Source: Vulcanimicrobiota bacterium (GTDB lineage Bacteria > Vulcanimicrobiota > Vulcanimicrobiia > Vulcanimicrobiales > Vulcanimicrobiaceae). Taken from it: a stretch of DNA of 64,000 nucleotides. A program made the translations under genes and the position numbers. Positions 43,693 through 51,850 of this stretch are shown piece by piece. The DNA lies in contig PMSI01000001.1 in the NCBI GenBank assembly GCA_003168375.1, forward strand, positions 1,364,001 to 1,428,000. Reading direction: 5' to 3'. Numbering within the stretch: the stretch's first letter is position 1; every line of letters starts with the position of its first letter. The notes under the pieces are model-generated. The model did no database searches. It was given only the letters and a program-made list of their open reading frames with translations, and was not told where the DNA came from.

Positions 43693-44967
43693 CTACCGGC
43701 GGTCAGCCCCCGAGGTGGCCGTCCCGGCCGGCCGGATCCGGTAGACCGCGCCGGCCGTATCGTCGGCGACGAACAGGCTCCCTTGCGCGCCGACCGTTAC
43801 CCCGGTCGTCCGTCCGATGCGGGCCGTCCCGTTCTGGAATCCGGTGAAGAAGTCGTTCCACTGCGCGGTCGGATCGCTCCAGTTGACCGCGCGCGCCGGT
43901 GCGCCGCCGGCGAACGGCACGAACGCGACGTGCGGCGCATCGACCGGGTTCCCGTTCGCGGCCGTGTGCCACGACCCGTGCAGGCTCACGAACAGACCGC
44001 CGCTCCAGGCGGACGAAAACGCGTACGGGCCGGGTTGCGCGGCGGGGTAGAACGCGGCGCCGATGATCGTCGAGTAGGCCGGAAACGCCACCGCCGGGAC
44101 GACGACGTTCGCGCAGTTCGCGCCGCTCGTGTACGCGACGCGGTTCTCCTCACAGTCCGGCCAGCCGTAGTCGGCCGGCGCGCCGTGCGCCGAGACGGGG
44201 TCCATGAACTCGTACGGATGGCCTGGCGCCAGACTGTCCTGACCGGCGCCGCCGGCCCAGACGGTGCCGGTCGACGGATCGGTCGCGAGCGCGATCGCGT
44301 TGCGCCAGCGCTTCGCCTGCGTCGTCATCCCGAGCCCGTCGATCCCCATCCGCTGCACGGTCGCGCGGGTCGGATCGGTCTCGACGCATGCGTTGCACGA
44401 CGAGCCGACACCGACGTACAGCGTCGAGCCGCTGACCGCTGCCGAGCTCGTGGTGTGGGTGTCGCCGTCGGTACCCGCGATCGAACCCGTCCGCACCGAC
44501 GCGATCGGCGTCACCGTCCCGCTGTGCGCGCCAGCGGCATACGCTATCTTGTAGACGCCGAGCTTCGTCGTCACGAAGACGAAGCCGGCGCCGTAGGCGA
44601 CACCCTGCGCCGGCCCCTCCGGCAGCGTCGCAAACGTCAACGGAGCGTCGGCGGCGCCGGGGCTTTCGGCGTTCGGGACGATGACCACCGTCTGGCCGAG
44701 CGTCCCGACGATCAGGTCGCCATTGGGCAGCGCCGCCAGCTCTCGCGCGCCGCCGACCTGCGCGATGACGCTCACGATGAAGCCCGAAGGGACGTGCAGG
44801 CTCGCGTTCGCCGACGGCGCGCTCGGTCCGGTGAAGGGCGTGGGGCTCGGCGTGGGGCTCGGCGTCGCAGTCGGCAGCGGCGCCGCGGCCGGCTGCACGC
44901 CGCTCCCGCCGCCGCTGCACGCGGTCAGCGCGCAGGCAAGCAACGCCGCCCCGGCGAGCGAACGCAG
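43693..44967 (-). CDS. Lipoprotein paralogue of the PQQ-type sugar dehydrogenase
   Basis: Same propeller family as the neighbour at 42507-43661 (shared VGSSCNAC, GHPYEFMD, DYGWPDCEENR, GSWH, SLFVADDTAGAVYRIRP). The N-terminus RSLAGAALLACALTACSGGG is a textbook lipoprotein signal with the lipobox Cys, followed by a Pro/Thr-rich linker. No ATG, GTG or TTG precedes this signal at a sensible distance. I use the CTG at 44967, six bases from the divergent hisH start. The only in-frame ATG (45234) would run 261 bp into hisH. Start uncertain, gene itself likely real. Confidence 0.7.
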   Translation of the reverse strand: MRSLAGAALLACALTACSGGGSGVQPAAAPLPTATPSPTPSPTPFTGPSAPSANASLHVPSGFIVSVIAQVGGARELAALPNGDLIVGTLGQTVVIVPNAESPGAADAPLTFATLPEGPAQGVAYGAGFVFVTTKLGVYKIAYAAGAHSGTVTPIASVRTGSIAGTDGDTHTTSSAAVSGSTLYVGVGSSCNACVETDPTRATVQRMGIDGLGMTTQAKRWRNAIALATDPSTGTVWAGGAGQDSLAPGHPYEFMDPVSAHGAPADYGWPDCEENRVAYTSGANCANVVVPAVAFPAYSTIIGAAFYPAAQPGPYAFSSAWSGGLFVSLHGSWHTAANGNPVDAPHVAFVPFAGGAPARAVNWSDPTAQWNDFFTGFQNGTARIGRTTGVTVGAQGSLFVADDTAGAVYRIRPAGTATSGADRR

Positions 44968-44973
44968 AAGCCG

Positions 44974-45588
44974 ATGACGGTTCCGAAGATCGCGGTAATC
45001 GACTACGGCGGCGGCAACGTCGGCTCGCTGATCGCCGCGCTCGAGCGGCGCGGGGCCGCGTTTACGCTGACCGAAGACCCGCGCGACGTCGACCGGGCGC
45101 AGGCGGCGATTCTGCCCGGCGACGGAGCGTTCGGGGCGACGATCGACGCCATTCGCGAGCGGAAACTCGATGGTGCGATCGACCGGGCGATCGCCGCGGG
45201 GCGACCCTTTCTCGGGATCTGCGTCGGTATGCAAGTGTTGTTCGACTCCAGCGACGAGTACGGCGGCGCCCTCGGCCTCGGTATCTTACCCGGCGAGGTA
45301 CGCCGCTTCACCGGCGCTCCCCGCGTCCCGCACATGGGCTGGAACGATCTCGTGATCGAGCGCACGCACCCGTTCGTCGACGGCATCGCGAGCGGAGCGT
45401 GGGCATACTTTCTCCACTCGTACCGCGTCACCGGAGCCGACTCGGTCGTCGCGTCGTGCGAGTACGGCGAGCGCTTTGCCGCGATCGTCGCCCGCGACAA
45501 CGTGATGGCCACGCAGTTCCACCCGGAGAAGAGCCGCTCCACCGGAGCCCGTCTGCTCGACAACTTCCTCCGCATCGCCGCCGCGTGA
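44974..45588 (+). CDS. hisH: Imidazole glycerol phosphate synthase, glutaminase subunit
   Basis: Class I glutamine amidotransferase of 204 residues supplying ammonia to HisF. Nucleophile Cys83 is in GICVGMQVLF, the oxyanion region is ILPGDGAFG and the catalytic His-Glu pair is in HPEKS near the C-terminus; PHMGWND is a typical HisH segment. ATG44974 lies back to back with the lipoprotein gene. Its TGA overlaps the hisA GTG. hisF is not in the window. Confidence 0.95.
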   Translation: MTVPKIAVIDYGGGNVGSLIAALERRGAAFTLTEDPRDVDRAQAAILPGDGAFGATIDAIRERKLDGAIDRAIAAGRPFLGICVGMQVLFDSSDEYGGALGLGILPGEVRRFTGAPRVPHMGWNDLVIERTHPFVDGIASGAWAYFLHSYRVTGADSVVASCEYGERFAAIVARDNVMATQFHPEKSRSTGARLLDNFLRIAAA

Positions 45589-46313
45589 GAACGCTGACGC
45601 TTTATCCGGCGATCGATCTGCGCGGCGGACACGCCGTGCGTCTCGAGCGCGGCGACCCGTCGCGTGAGACGCGCTATGACGCCGATCCCGTTGCGCGCGC
45701 GCGCGCGTTCGTCGCCGACGGCGCGCAAGCGCTGCACGTCGTCGATCTCGACGGAGCGTTCGGCACCGGCGAAAATCAGCGCGCGCTGCGGGAGATCTGC
45801 GCGGCGGTCGACGTTCCGGTCCAAACCGGCGGCGGGATCCGCAGTGCGGACGACGTCGCCGCGCGCTTCGCCGCCGGCGCGAGCGCGGTCGTGATCGGCA
45901 CGCTGCTGGTCGAACATCCGAACGACGCGCGCGTGATCGCCGACCGCTGGGGCGACCGTATCGTCGCCGGGATCGACGCGCGCGGGGAACGCGTCGCGAC
46001 GCGCGGCTGGCTCGCCGAAACCGCGATCTCTCGCGACGACCTCGTCCGCACGGTCGCATCGTGGGGCGTGCACCGCGTCGTCTACACCGAGATCGCGCGC
46101 GACGGCATGGGGGCCGGCTACGACGTGGCAGCGCTGGCCCACGTCGCGTCGCTCGCGCCGCTCCACATCACCGCCAGCGGCGGCGCACGAACGCTGGACG
46201 ACCTGCTCGCGCTGCGCGACGGCACGCCGCCGAACGTCGACGCGGCGATCGTCGGACGCGCGCTCTACGAGCAGACCCTGCACCTCCCCGACGCGCTGGC
46301 CGCGCTGCGATGA
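45585..46313 (+). CDS. hisA: 1-(5-phosphoribosyl)-5-[(5-phosphoribosylamino)methylideneamino]imidazole-4-carboxamide isomerase
   Basis: ProFAR isomerase, a TIM barrel of 242 residues catalysing the Amadori rearrangement before HisF/HisH. The N-terminal catalytic Asp is in YPAIDLRGGHAVRL, phosphate-binding loops are VQTGGGIRS and ASGGARTLDDL, and the second acidic residue is in YTEIARDGMGAGYD. GTG45585 overlaps hisH (GTGA), and its stop overlaps pth2 (ATGA). It could be the dual-function PriA, but no evidence here favours that. Confidence 0.95.
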   Translation: MRTLTLYPAIDLRGGHAVRLERGDPSRETRYDADPVARARAFVADGAQALHVVDLDGAFGTGENQRALREICAAVDVPVQTGGGIRSADDVAARFAAGASAVVIGTLLVEHPNDARVIADRWGDRIVAGIDARGERVATRGWLAETAISRDDLVRTVASWGVHRVVYTEIARDGMGAGYDVAALAHVASLAPLHITASGGARTLDDLLALRDGTPPNVDAAIVGRALYEQTLHLPDALAALR

Positions 46314-46663
46314 CGAGCAAACAAGTCATCGTCGTGCGCAACGACTTGAACATGCGCAAAGGTAAGATGATCGCGCAGGGTGCGCACGCCTCGCTCGCCG
46401 CGTTCATGGAAGCCGATCCCGACGACCCCGCACTGCTCGACTGGCTCGACGGCGCCGGCGCGAAGATCGCGGTCTCCGTGCCGAGCGAAGAGGCGCTGCT
46501 CGACGTCTACGAACGGGCTCGCGCCGCCGGCCTTCCGTGCGCGCTGATCACCGACGCCGGCCGAACCGAGTTCGGCGGCGTCCCGACGCGCACCGCCGTC
46601 GCGGTCGGCCCCGCCTGGTCCGACGCAGTCGACGCGATCACGGGAGAACTGAAGCTGCTCTAA
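46310..46663 (+). CDS. pth2: Peptidyl-tRNA hydrolase, archaeal/eukaryotic type (Pth2)
   Basis: Protein of 117 residues that hydrolyses peptidyl-tRNA. The Pth2 motifs are clear: VIVVRNDLNMRKGKMIAQGAHAS at the N-terminus, ALITDAGRTEF and the C-terminal TRTAVAVGPAWSDAVDAITG. Most bacteria rely on Pth1; Pth2 is typical of archaea and eukaryotes but is scattered in bacteria. It is translationally coupled to hisA by ATGA and is the last gene of hisH-hisA-pth2. A composite repeat unit follows its stop directly. Confidence 0.9.
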   Translation: MTSKQVIVVRNDLNMRKGKMIAQGAHASLAAFMEADPDDPALLDWLDGAGAKIAVSVPSEEALLDVYERARAAGLPCALITDAGRTEFGGVPTRTAVAVGPAWSDAVDAITGELKLL

Positions 46664-46665
46664 TT

Positions 46666-46712
46666 GTCACCCTGACCCTCGATGTCACCCTGAGCTTGTC
46701 GAAGGGTGCGGC
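46666..46712 (+). repeat. Dispersed repeat, copy 6: half copy plus full copy after pth2
   Basis: GTCACCCTGACC (46666-46677) is followed at 5 nt by a full 24-bp copy at 46683-46706 and TGCGG. It repeats the layout at 15355-15400. It lies between the pth2 stop and the convergent gene end, and may double as their shared termination region. Confidence 0.85.
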
Positions 46713-46714
46713 CC

Positions 46715-48019
46715 CTACGTCGGAACCGGTGACGGCGGCGCAGTGCGCCGGATGAGCGGCCGCCGCGTGCGGACCGGCGACGGTGTCGGAACCGGCGTTG
46801 CCGTCGGAGCCGCGGTCGGGGGCGCCGGCGTGCGCAGCAACGGCGCGCGCGTCGGCACGCGCGTCGGCACCGGACCAGGCGTCGCGACGAGTATGCTGCG
46901 CCGCGCCGGCGCCGGCGTTGCGCCGGGAAGCGGTGTCGGTGTCGGCACGACGACCGAACGGCGCACCGGAATCGCGCGCGGGATCGGCGTCGGTGTGCCG
47001 TACGGATTGACCGGAGCAGGGAGCGCCTTGGTGAAGATGTTGACGAGCTGCGGCATCACGATCGTCGTGGTCTGTCCGTTCGGCAGCGTGATCCGCGCGG
47101 CGACGCGCGCGTTCGGCTGGTACACGCCGGGTGGTACGAAGACGTGCGCGACGTACGAGGTCGCGCTGTTGACGACCAGCGGAAAGAACCCGCCGATCCC
47201 GTCGACGCCGACGTAGCCGGTGATGCCGGGCGCTCCCTCGACGTAGACGTCGAACGCGCTCGTTCCCGGCGTGATCCAGCGGTCGATCCAGATCGCGCCG
47301 ATCGGGAACGGCGTCGGCGCCGGAGCCACCGCGAAGGTGAAGCTGTCGTTGAACGACCACTGCTGCGCGAGCGGCGTGCCGGTCGCATCGCGTCCGGTGA
47401 TCGAGACGTCGTGCGGGCCGGGCGGCAGCGCGCGGCGCGGCGTGAACAGCACCTGATCGCCGATCACCGCCACTTCGGCCGTCACGTCGCGCCCGTCGAC
47501 GATCACGCGCAGGGAGTGCGGATCGATCGAGGCGGCGCCGGCGAAGCGCGCCGAGATCGCCGGATACGGGTCGTGGACCTCGGCCCCGGACGGCGGCTGG
47601 AGCGTGACGGTGTAGGTCGCCGGCTGCGCGTACGACGACGGCGGCGGTATCGTGGGCGGCGCGGTCGCGCGTGCGAGCGGCGGCGCGGCGGCGCTCTCGT
47701 GAAGCGCGACGACCCGCGCGCCGGCTTCGTAGCCGACGCTGAGCCCGAAGGCGGCCGCGACGAGCCGCAGCGGCACGTACGCCTTGCCCCCGATATTGCA
47801 GCCCGGGCAGTTGAACGCGATGCGCGCCGTGTGGGATCCGCGCTGCACCGTGATGATGTGTGTGTGACCGTCGTAGCCGATATCCGCGCCGACCGCATTT
47901 CCGAGCGTGCGAATCGGGAGCAGGACGTGACCTGCCAAGACCGCCGCGCGCGCGTGCGGCAGCACAGTCTTCCCGTCGAGGGTCACCGTGTAGGCGGCGA
48001 AGGTGAGTGCGTGGATCAC
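46715..48019 (-). CDS. Copper-amine-oxidase N-terminal (stalk) domain protein with a Pro/Thr-rich tail
   Basis: Protein of 434 residues. Residues about 8-108 match the copper amine oxidase N-terminal stalk domain (YTVTLDGKTVLPH, VLLPIRTLGNAVGADIGYD, KAYVPLRLVAAAFGLSVGYE), used in many envelope proteins without oxidase activity. Further beta-rich segments follow (to about 320), then a long tail of VPTPTPLPG/APLLRTPAP-like sequence that probably spans or binds cell wall. No clear signal peptide is seen after GTG48019, which overlaps the alr stop (GTGA). Function unknown. Confidence 0.72.
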   Translation of the reverse strand: MIHALTFAAYTVTLDGKTVLPHARAAVLAGHVLLPIRTLGNAVGADIGYDGHTHIITVQRGSHTARIAFNCPGCNIGGKAYVPLRLVAAAFGLSVGYEAGARVVALHESAAAPPLARATAPPTIPPPSSYAQPATYTVTLQPPSGAEVHDPYPAISARFAGAASIDPHSLRVIVDGRDVTAEVAVIGDQVLFTPRRALPPGPHDVSITGRDATGTPLAQQWSFNDSFTFAVAPAPTPFPIGAIWIDRWITPGTSAFDVYVEGAPGITGYVGVDGIGGFFPLVVNSATSYVAHVFVPPGVYQPNARVAARITLPNGQTTTIVMPQLVNIFTKALPAPVNPYGTPTPIPRAIPVRRSVVVPTPTPLPGATPAPARRSILVATPGPVPTRVPTRAPLLRTPAPPTAAPTATPVPTPSPVRTRRPLIRRTAPPSPVPT

Positions 48020-49134
48020 GGTTCGGTAACGACGTACGAGCGCGGAACGTGCGCCGGGAGCCGCGCGACGATCTCGTAGCCGATCGTCCCGCAGCCGGCC
48101 GCGAGTTCCTCGGCGGTGATCTGCGCGCCGCGGTCCGTTCCGATCAGCGTTACAGGATCGCCGTTCGCGGCATCCGGAACGCCGGTCACGTCCAGGAAGG
48201 CCATGTCCATGCAGATCCGCCCGACGAACGGCACCCGCGTGCCGCGGACCAGCGCGTGCGCCGCGTTGCCGGCGGCACGCGGGAGGCCTTCGGCGTAACC
48301 GATCGGCAGCGTCGCGATGCGCGCACCCCGCTCCGCCCGCCAGCTCCGCCCGTAGCCCACCGTGGTGCCGGCGTCGATCTCGTGCAGCGCGACGATCCGC
48401 GTCGTCCAGCGCAGTGCCGGTTCGAGGGCGAGCCCGCGCTCGCGCATCAGCGTCTCCGACTCCGCGCTCGGCCAGATGCCGTAGAGCCCGATGCCGCAGC
48501 GCACCGCGCCGAGCCGCGCCTCGGGCCACAGGATCGCCGCCGCGGTCGCCGCCGCGTGCCGCTCGACCGCGACATCGACGTTCGCCGTCGCGTGCAAGAA
48601 GCGCGAGAGCTGCTCCAGCGTGAAGGTCGAGTCGATCTCCTCGGCCGCCGCCAAGTGCGTGAACGCGCCGGCGAGTTCGAACTCGGGTGTCGCGGCGTAG
48701 CGCGCGAGCACCGCCGGCGCTTCGTGCGGGGTGAGCCCGAGCCGGATGACGCCGGTGTCGACCTTCGCGTGGATGGCGAAGCGCCGCCGTCGCCGGCGGG
48801 CGACGCTCGCGACCTGCCGGGCGTAGAGCCCATCGTCCCACAGCGTGATCGCGGCGCCGCTCGCGTGCGCGACGTCGAGGTCGCCCGGCGCGATCGGCCC
48901 CAGTACGTGGATCGGTGCGGTGATCCCGGCGTCGCGGAGCGCGACCGCTTCTTCCAGCGCGTAGACACACAGCCGCGCGGCGTGCGGGGCGAGCGCGCGC
49001 GCGACCGGGACCAGACCGTGACCGTAGGCGTCGGCCTTCACCACGGCGGCGAGCCGCGCCGGTGCGGCGAGTCGCGCCAGCGCGCCGGCGTTGCGGGCGA
49101 TTGCGCCCAGATCGACCGCGAGTTCCGCGATCAC
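48016..49134 (-). CDS. alr: Alanine racemase
   Basis: PLP enzyme of 372 residues making D-alanine for peptidoglycan. PLP Lys33 is in AVVKADAYGHG and the catalytic Tyr is in TTVGYGRSW near residue 262; CGIGLYG, LPIGYAEGLPR and RICMDM are family segments. Start GTG49134 with GACGGA just upstream. Its stop overlaps the stalk-domain gene, so the two are coupled. The dispersed repeat copy 7 sits directly before it. Confidence 0.93.
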   Translation of the reverse strand: MIAELAVDLGAIARNAGALARLAAPARLAAVVKADAYGHGLVPVARALAPHAARLCVYALEEAVALRDAGITAPIHVLGPIAPGDLDVAHASGAAITLWDDGLYARQVASVARRRRRRFAIHAKVDTGVIRLGLTPHEAPAVLARYAATPEFELAGAFTHLAAAEEIDSTFTLEQLSRFLHATANVDVAVERHAAATAAAILWPEARLGAVRCGIGLYGIWPSAESETLMRERGLALEPALRWTTRIVALHEIDAGTTVGYGRSWRAERGARIATLPIGYAEGLPRAAGNAAHALVRGTRVPFVGRICMDMAFLDVTGVPDAANGDPVTLIGTDRGAQITAEELAAGCGTIGYEIVARLPAHVPRSYVVTEP

Positions 49135-49137
49135 TCC

Positions 49138-49160
49138 GTCATCCCGAGCCTGTCGACGGG
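49138..49160 (+). repeat. Dispersed repeat, degenerate copy 7, coding a membrane-protein C-terminus
   Basis: GTCATCCCGAGCCTGTCGACGGG differs from the consensus at a few positions. On the minus strand it encodes the last residues RPSTGSG and stop of the 160-residue membrane protein, the same peptide ending as the citrate synthase. Confidence 0.65.
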
Positions 49161-49621
49161 CGCAGTTGTCGTGACGCAGTCACCGCGAGCGGGATCCCGA
49201 ACCAGACGATGTAGGCCGCGAGCTGGATCAGCAGCACGTCGAAGTCCGGCCGGTGATAGAGGCCCGCCGTCAGCAGCATCACCTGCATGACGATGTAGAC
49301 GATTAGCCCGAACGCCGCTCCGGAGAGCCACGGCCGAGCCAGGAGCTGCGGCGACGTTTGGCTCGCCGAGACGTAGCCGACGCCCCAGCCGGCCGAGATC
49401 GCGAAATGGAGGAGGAACGCCAACCCGATCGCGACATCGAGGCGGGAACCGGGCGGCAGCACGGTCGTCGTGACGTAGCCGGTGACCAGCGGCACCTGAT
49501 CGGCCTGGACCTTGAACGCCCAGTCGGCCGCGCGATAGAACGCCTCGATCACAAGGCCGCCGGCGAGGCCCGCGACGAGCCCCGCCGTGAGCTGGGCGCG
49601 CAAGGTAACGGTCCGCTCCAC
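49139..49621 (-). CDS. Four-helix integral membrane protein of unknown function
   Basis: Protein of 160 residues with about four hydrophobic segments (near 10-27, 62-82, 98-120, 128-147) and a periplasmic or cytoplasmic loop DWAFKVQADQVPLVTGYVTT. Family not recognised. The C-terminal STGSG is encoded by a dispersed repeat copy. It ends 5 bp before the alr start and follows the SRPBCC gene by 21 bp, so it may share their transcript. Confidence 0.65.
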   Translation of the reverse strand: MERTVTLRAQLTAGLVAGLAGGLVIEAFYRAADWAFKVQADQVPLVTGYVTTTVLPPGSRLDVAIGLAFLLHFAISAGWGVGYVSASQTSPQLLARPWLSGAAFGLIVYIVMQVMLLTAGLYHRPDFDVLLIQLAAYIVWFGIPLAVTASRQLRPSTGSG

Positions 49622-49642
49622 GGCGTCGGCCCTTCGCGAGGG

Positions 49643-50167
49643 CTAGGCGGTGGTCCCCGACGCTGCGCTGCCGCGGAGCGACGCCTGGCGCGTCTCCATC
49701 TCGACGGCGAGCCGGTCGAGCAGATCGCCCATGGTGGCGCGGGCGATCCGGCGGCCGATCAGGGCGTCGAAGACCGCTCCCAGCGCGCCGAACGGGGGCC
49801 GGTACTCGCCCTCGAGGGTCAGCAGCGTCTCGTCGACCGAGGCGATCCGCAGCCGCAGCGTCCCGCGGAAGTCCGGGAAGAAGCGCGTCCCCGCGGTCCA
49901 GCAGACCTCGAAGGCATCGTGGGCCCGCCCGGGTTCCGCGTCGTCGGGGCGCTGCATCGCCACGATCCGCACCGGCTCGTGCAGCCGTCCGCCGAGCGTG
50001 GGGACCAGGCTCTTGAGCGGTACGCCGACTTCGGCGCCTCCTGCGGCCGCGCGTGCGAAAAATGCCGCCGCGTACTCGTGCGCGACAGAAAACGGGCAGC
50101 GCGTGCTCCGCTGGACGAGGACACGGGAAACGGCGGTCACGATGGGTTCTTCTACCCGTTTCGGCAA
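49643..50167 (-). CDS. SRPBCC superfamily (START-like) protein
   Basis: Soluble protein of up to 174 residues with the layout of a START/polyketide-cyclase-like fold: RSTRCPFSVAHEYAAAFFARA, a middle FEVCWTAGTRFFPDFRGTLRLRI, and a C-terminal helix (GRRIARATMGDLLDRLAVEME). Ligand unknown. The start may instead be GTG50140 (MTAVSRVLV), which would avoid overlap with upstream sequence of the divergent methyltransferase. Confidence 0.6.
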   Translation of the reverse strand: MPKRVEEPIVTAVSRVLVQRSTRCPFSVAHEYAAAFFARAAAGGAEVGVPLKSLVPTLGGRLHEPVRIVAMQRPDDAEPGRAHDAFEVCWTAGTRFFPDFRGTLRLRIASVDETLLTLEGEYRPPFGALGAVFDALIGRRIARATMGDLLDRLAVEMETRQASLRGSAASGTTA

Positions 50168-50198
50168 ACCGGACGAGATCGTGGCCAGTCAAGATTCT

Positions 50199-50891
50199 AT
50201 GGCCGGCGGGCCGTCGATTCCGGCCGGATGGAACGTCCTCGTCCGGCATTACGAAGAGTGCATGGCGCAGCACGGCGCCACGCCGCGCGGCGTTGATTGG
50301 CCGAACGGTGACGACCTTGCGGCGCGTTTCGGCGTGATGCTCGAGGTCCTGGCCGAGACCGGCGAACGGCCGAGACTGCTCGATCTCGGTTGCGGGCCCG
50401 GCCTCCTCCTCGACTACCTCGCCGCGACGAGCGGTGTCGATCGGATCCGCTATCAGGGCATCGACCTGTCGAGCGCGATGGTGGACGCGGCCCGTGAGCG
50501 CTGGCCCGAGCACGAGTTCTCATGCCGGGACATTCTCTCAGCCCCGCTTCCGGAGCAGAGCGTGGACGTCGTCATCATGAACGGTGTGCTGACCGAACGG
50601 GTTTCGCTGAGCGTTCCGTCGATGACGGCTCTGGCGCAAGCCCTCGTCGCGGCGGCGTTCAGCGTCGCGCGCGTGGGCATCGCGTTCAACGTGATGAGCG
50701 CGCACGTGGACCGGGAGCGTGACGATCTTTTTCACTGGCCGTTCGACGCGCTGGCCGGGTTCCTCGAGCGCGAGGTGAGTCACAACTACACGTTCCGGGC
50801 CGACTACGGGCTCTACGAGTACACCTGCTTCGTCCGGCGTCAGCCGCACCGGCCTTCGGCGGGACCGCCGGAAACCTGGTGGAAGCGATGA
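50199..50891 (+). CDS. SAM-dependent methyltransferase, class I
   Basis: Protein of about 230 residues. SAM motif I is LLDLGCGPGLLLDYL near residue 55, motif II-like region RIRYQGIDLSSAMVDAA, and DVVIMNGVLTER. The start of the conserved part (GWNVLVRHYEECMAQHG...VDWPNG) is recurrent in methyltransferases of unknown substrate near glycan genes. Start uncertain: ATG50142 and GTG50181 are in frame upstream. It is convergent with the beta-propeller glycosidase-like gene, 7 bp away. Confidence 0.78.
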   Translation: MAGGPSIPAGWNVLVRHYEECMAQHGATPRGVDWPNGDDLAARFGVMLEVLAETGERPRLLDLGCGPGLLLDYLAATSGVDRIRYQGIDLSSAMVDAARERWPEHEFSCRDILSAPLPEQSVDVVIMNGVLTERVSLSVPSMTALAQALVAAAFSVARVGIAFNVMSAHVDRERDDLFHWPFDALAGFLEREVSHNYTFRADYGLYEYTCFVRRQPHRPSAGPPETWWKR

Positions 50892-50898
50892 AGGTTTC

Positions 50899-51837
50899 TC
50901 ACGTTCGCCGATCGAGGATGGCGCACCCGAACCCCTCCGCCCCAAAGCCGTTGCCGTTGTAGAACATCATCAGTTTTCCGTCGACGTCCAGGACGGCGGG
51001 GTACGCCTGCATCAGACCGTCCCAGCATCCGGGAGCGCCCACTTGGATGCCCGCATTCTCATCGTCGCGCCGCCAAACGATCCCGTCCTCGGACTCGGCG
51101 TAACCGATTCGGTACGCGCCCGCTCCGTCGCGAAAATCCTCGCTGCTGCGGAAGCAGAACCACATGCTGTAGCCCGCCTCCGACTTGACCACGGTCGCGC
51201 GCGTGTTCGCTTCGTGAGCGGTAGCCGGGTGTATGCACGTAACGTTGTTGCGCGTCCAACGGATTCCGTCGTCCGACTCGCCGTACTTGATGACGTAGAG
51301 CGGCTCGAGCACATCGGTTCCGACGTCGAGCCAGTCGGTTCCCGACGAGTACCACATCCGAAACCTCGCGCCTTCGCCGAGAATCCACGCGCCAACGGCA
51401 AAATAGGGTTCCTGCGCGGTCCGGTCGATGATCGGTCCTTCAAAGGCCCTCCGAAACGGCGCTGCGCCGCCGTCGCTCACCGCGAGTCCGATCGCGTTGC
51501 CCCAAGGAACGACGACACGCCGGTTATAGCCGTGGTAGTAGAGAAAAATCTTCCCCTCGCGCGCCATGGCGAAGTTGGTGAGCGTCCCGCTGTCATCGAA
51601 CGAACCGGGTCGTCCGATCTCCAAGATCGGTTCATCGGGCACGTGGACGACACGCGTGGGATCCTTCCGGTCCAGGTCGACGAAACTCATGCGACTGATG
51701 TTGGACTGTTCGCGCGTCGTGAAATAGACCCGGATCACGTCTTCCATGAGCAATGGAGTAGGAAGCATGGCGTGACTTCTCATCCACCCTTTGCCGTGTG
51801 TTCGAACCGAGAAGACGAGCCCGAGTTTTTCCCACAT
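50899..51837 (-). CDS. Predicted glycosidase, five-bladed beta-propeller type
   Basis: Protein of 312 residues with repeated strands typical of GH32/43/130-like propellers: VYFTTREQSNISRMSFVDLD, GSFDDSGTLTNFAMAREGKIFLYYHGYNR, FRMWYSSGTDW, YGESDDGIRWTR and FYNGNGFGAEGFG. No signal peptide. It may be a cytoplasmic glycan-remodelling enzyme or a phosphorylase relative. It is last in the leftward glycan operon that starts at 56573. Confidence 0.7.
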   Translation of the reverse strand: MWEKLGLVFSVRTHGKGWMRSHAMLPTPLLMEDVIRVYFTTREQSNISRMSFVDLDRKDPTRVVHVPDEPILEIGRPGSFDDSGTLTNFAMAREGKIFLYYHGYNRRVVVPWGNAIGLAVSDGGAAPFRRAFEGPIIDRTAQEPYFAVGAWILGEGARFRMWYSSGTDWLDVGTDVLEPLYVIKYGESDDGIRWTRNNVTCIHPATAHEANTRATVVKSEAGYSMWFCFRSSEDFRDGAGAYRIGYAESEDGIVWRRDDENAGIQVGAPGCWDGLMQAYPAVLDVDGKLMMFYNGNGFGAEGFGCAILDRRT

Positions 51838-51850
51838 TCCGATCGGGACG

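Noticed and set aside
46742-47010. Pro/Thr-rich tandem-like coding stretch
   Set aside because: Considered as a DNA repeat array, but units are irregular; it is simply the low-complexity tail of the stalk-domain protein.
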